Below are positions 61,991 through 63,392 of a stretch of DNA of 63,392 nt, piece by piece (position 1 is the stretch's first letter; each line of letters starts with the position of its first letter). Where the stretch lies: contig JAJRYV010000116.1 of NCBI GenBank assembly GCA_024275575.1, positions 1-63,392 on the forward strand. The letters are read 5' to 3'. Under the pieces are notes generated by a model that saw nothing but the letters and a program-made list of their open reading frames with translations, ran no database searches and was not told the origin of the DNA. This DNA comes from a bacterium (GTDB lineage Bacteria; Zhuqueibacterota; Zhuqueibacteria; Zhuqueibacterales; Geothermadaptataceae). Position numbers and translations under genes: made by a program.

Positions 61991-62857
61991 ATGCCGCGAA
62001 TAATAAAATCCGGCCTGATACAAATGAGCATCCCAAAATCCGAAGGTGACGGCACCATCGAAGAAATCATGCAGGCCATAGAGGCCAAACACATCCCGTA
62101 CATCGAAGACGCCGGCAAACAAGGTGTGCAGATTTTGTGCTTGCAGGAGATTTTCAACACACCCTATTTCTGTCCCGGACAAGACGCAAAATGGTATGCT
62201 TCTGCTGAATCCGTCCCCGGCCCCACAACCGAACGCATGGCGAAATATGCCAAAAAATACGGCATGGCGATGATCGTTCCCATATTTGAAAAAGAGCAGG
62301 CCGGATTTTTATACAACACCGCCGCGGTCATCGATGCGGATGGTTCCTATCTGGGCAAATATCGCAAAAATCATATCCCCCACACCTCCGGCTTTTGGGA
62401 AAAATTCTTTTTCAAACCCGGCAACCTGGGTTATCCCGTTTTCCAAACGAAGTTTGCGAAAATCGGCGTTTACATTTGCTACGATCGCCACTTCCCCGAC
62501 GGCGCCCGCGTCTTGGGTTTGAACGGCGCTGAAATCGTTTATAATCCTTCGGCAACTGTGGCCGGATTATCGCAATATTTATGGAAGCTGGAACAACCGG
62601 CGCACGCTGCGGCGAACGGTTATTATATGGGCTGCATAAACCGGGTGGGCGAAGAAAAACCCTGGAACCTGGGTAAATTCTACGGCTCTTCCTATTTTGT
62701 CGATCCACGTGGCCAGATTTTCGCCCAGGCGTCGGAAGACAAAGACGAGCTGCTGGTCGCCGAGTTCGATCTCGACGTTATCGAAGAAGTGCGCTCCGTG
62801 TGGCAATTCTACCGCGACCGCCGGCCGGAGACGTATGGGAAGTTGGTTGAACTTTAA
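61991..62857 (+). CDS. N-carbamoyl-beta-alanine amidohydrolase / beta-ureidopropionase (nitrilase family)
   Basis: About 288 aa nitrilase-superfamily enzyme. Triad E53 (LQEIFNTPYF), K126 (KYRKNHIPH) and C163 (VYICYDRHFP), each in the form typical of beta-ureidopropionase. It hydrolyses N-carbamoyl-beta-alanine to beta-alanine, CO2 and ammonia, the step after dihydropyrimidinase. GGAGG 5 nt before ATG 61991 fixes the start; a frame from 61943 is longer without a site. It is separated from hydA by the two truncated genes. Confidence 0.94.
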   Translation: MPRIIKSGLIQMSIPKSEGDGTIEEIMQAIEAKHIPYIEDAGKQGVQILCLQEIFNTPYFCPGQDAKWYASAESVPGPTTERMAKYAKKYGMAMIVPIFEKEQAGFLYNTAAVIDADGSYLGKYRKNHIPHTSGFWEKFFFKPGNLGYPVFQTKFAKIGVYICYDRHFPDGARVLGLNGAEIVYNPSATVAGLSQYLWKLEQPAHAAANGYYMGCINRVGEEKPWNLGKFYGSSYFVDPRGQIFAQASEDKDELLVAEFDLDVIEEVRSVWQFYRDRRPETYGKLVEL

Positions 62858-62865
62858 AACGGCTG

Positions 62866-62901
62866 TTAGCTGTTGGCTATTTGCTTTTGGCTAACAGCTA
62901 A
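62866..62901. repeat. Hairpin-forming 'gctgttagct' repeat
   Basis: TTAGCTGTT (62866-62874) pairs with AACAGCTAA (62893-62901), 18-nt loop. Related text lies at 56601-56635 ('ggctgttagctattggcttttagtt'), also just after a gene of the same cluster. A dispersed intergenic repeat, possibly acting as a terminator. Confidence 0.6.
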
Positions 62902-62931
62902 AAACTCAATTTGATCAATGGGGCGAGTTCA

Positions 62932-63309
62932 ATGAGAAATTTCAGGACTTTAAATGTTTGGCAAGAAGGGATAGCGATCGTTAAGCGTGTTTATTCATTG
63001 GCACAATCTCTTCCCGACACAGAAAAATATGGCTTAAGAAGTCAAATTACACGATGCGCCGTATCGATCCCTTCAAATATTGCTGAAGGATGCAGCCGCA
63101 GCAGCCAGGCAGATTTTAGGCGTTTCCTTGAAATAGCTTTGGGTTCAGCATTTGAATTAGAAACGCAATTAATCATCATCGAAGAGCTATCCATCATTTC
63201 AACTGGAGATATGAAAGAAATTAAGGAGCAGCTAAATATTGAACAAAAAATGATAAATAACCTTATCAACAATGTATTGCTTCACAAGCTTTGGTACTTT
63301 TTTGACTAA
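62932..63309 (+). CDS. Four-helix-bundle protein (23S rRNA intervening-sequence family)
   Basis: About 125 aa. Family hallmark FRTLNVWQEGIAIVKRVYSL at the start, SLPDTEKYGLRSQITRCAVS, IPSNIAEGCSRSSQADFRRF and LGSAFELETQLIIIEEL. These S23-type proteins are common in environmental genomes and their function is not settled. Start at ATG 62932 rather than 62911 because family members begin with a short leader before F-x-x-L-x-V-W. Confidence 0.9.
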   Translation: MRNFRTLNVWQEGIAIVKRVYSLAQSLPDTEKYGLRSQITRCAVSIPSNIAEGCSRSSQADFRRFLEIALGSAFELETQLIIIEELSIISTGDMKEIKEQLNIEQKMINNLINNVLLHKLWYFFD

Positions 63310-63383
63310 TTTTACTTAACACATTGCGCAGCATCTTCTCATGTATTACCTTTTTACGTTTCGCAAGACAAGAGGGTAAGTCC

Positions 63384-63392
63384 ATGAGCAAA
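63384..63392 (+). CDS. Start of the next gene (partial)
   Basis: ATGAGCAAA at the window edge, preceded by AGAGGG about 6 nt upstream. Only three codons are visible, so the product cannot be named. Confidence 0.4.

Noticed and set aside
1-63392. CRISPR array, rRNA operon or integrase-type attachment site
   Set aside because: No regularly spaced direct repeats, rRNA segments or integrase genes were seen.

Overview
The window looks like chromosomal DNA of an uncultured Gram-negative bacterium of the FCB superphylum (Calditrichota, KSB1 or Ignavibacteria-like). The grounds are an outer-membrane lipid transport operon (MlaF/MlaE type), PorV-like and helix-hairpin-helix barrel proteins, a kelch protein ending in a type IX secretion (T9SS) C-terminal sorting domain, DUF4835 and DUF5683-like proteins, and M16 peptidase pairs. 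This placement is inferred from gene content; there is no rRNA or tRNA in the window. Gene density is ordinary, but intergenic DNA is rich in short dispersed palindromic repeats.

Layout. 1-6000 (minus): MlaF/MlaE, then a STAS protein, an RsbW-like kinase and an RsbU-like phosphatase whose GAF domain has been eroded, then polA. 6.3-13.6 kb (plus, with one minus gene): DUF3467, an AlaC-type aminotransferase, a TPR lipoprotein bracketed by inverted repeat copies, DUF4835, and two outer-membrane barrel genes, the second split by an in-frame TAA. 13.8-17.7 kb: a GAF-GGDEF cyclase, two glycosyltransferase-type genes, and an ECF sigma/anti-sigma pair whose anti-sigma gene is also split by an in-frame TAA. 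18.1-22.7 kb (minus): two ClC channels and an HTH-EIIA protein. 23-30 kb: PAP2 phosphatase, an M16 peptidase pair, a large secreted glycosidase-like protein. 30-36.3 kb (plus): lipoprotein, sigma-54 activator, Ser/Thr kinase split from its PEGA tail by a third in-frame TAA, kelch-T9SS protein, DUF5683 protein. 36.3-42.3 kb: K+ channel, VanZ, NAD(P)HX repair enzyme, ECF sigma factor, NUDIX, and a barrel/coiled-coil/TPR protein. 42.7-46.5 kb: a giant TPR-DUF3857-transglutaminase protein.

47.3-54.2 kb (plus) is the most distinctive block: a compact second fatty-acid-synthesis set (FabI/FabL-like reductase, KAS III-like, FabA, FabZ, KAS II-like, a private acyl carrier protein, PlsC-like acyltransferase and a membrane hexapeptide-repeat protein). 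It has no FabD or FabG, which suggests a special acyl chain built on its own carrier and handed to a dedicated acyltransferase.

55.1-62.9 kb (plus) is a reductive pyrimidine (or hydantoin) catabolism cluster: semialdehyde dehydrogenase, NCS1 permease with an unusual soluble insertion, dihydropyrimidinase and beta-ureidopropionase. It is interspersed with truncated accessory genes (DUF3800, BRO/antirepressor-like, AlbA_2/RecG-like) and repeat copies, and is followed by a four-helix-bundle protein.

A recurring theme is gene erosion: three otherwise continuous reading frames carry a single in-frame TAA, one gene has lost a domain through frameshifts and deletion, and several accessory genes survive only as fragments. 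Whether the TAA cases are real mutations, read-through or assembly errors cannot be decided from this sequence alone.
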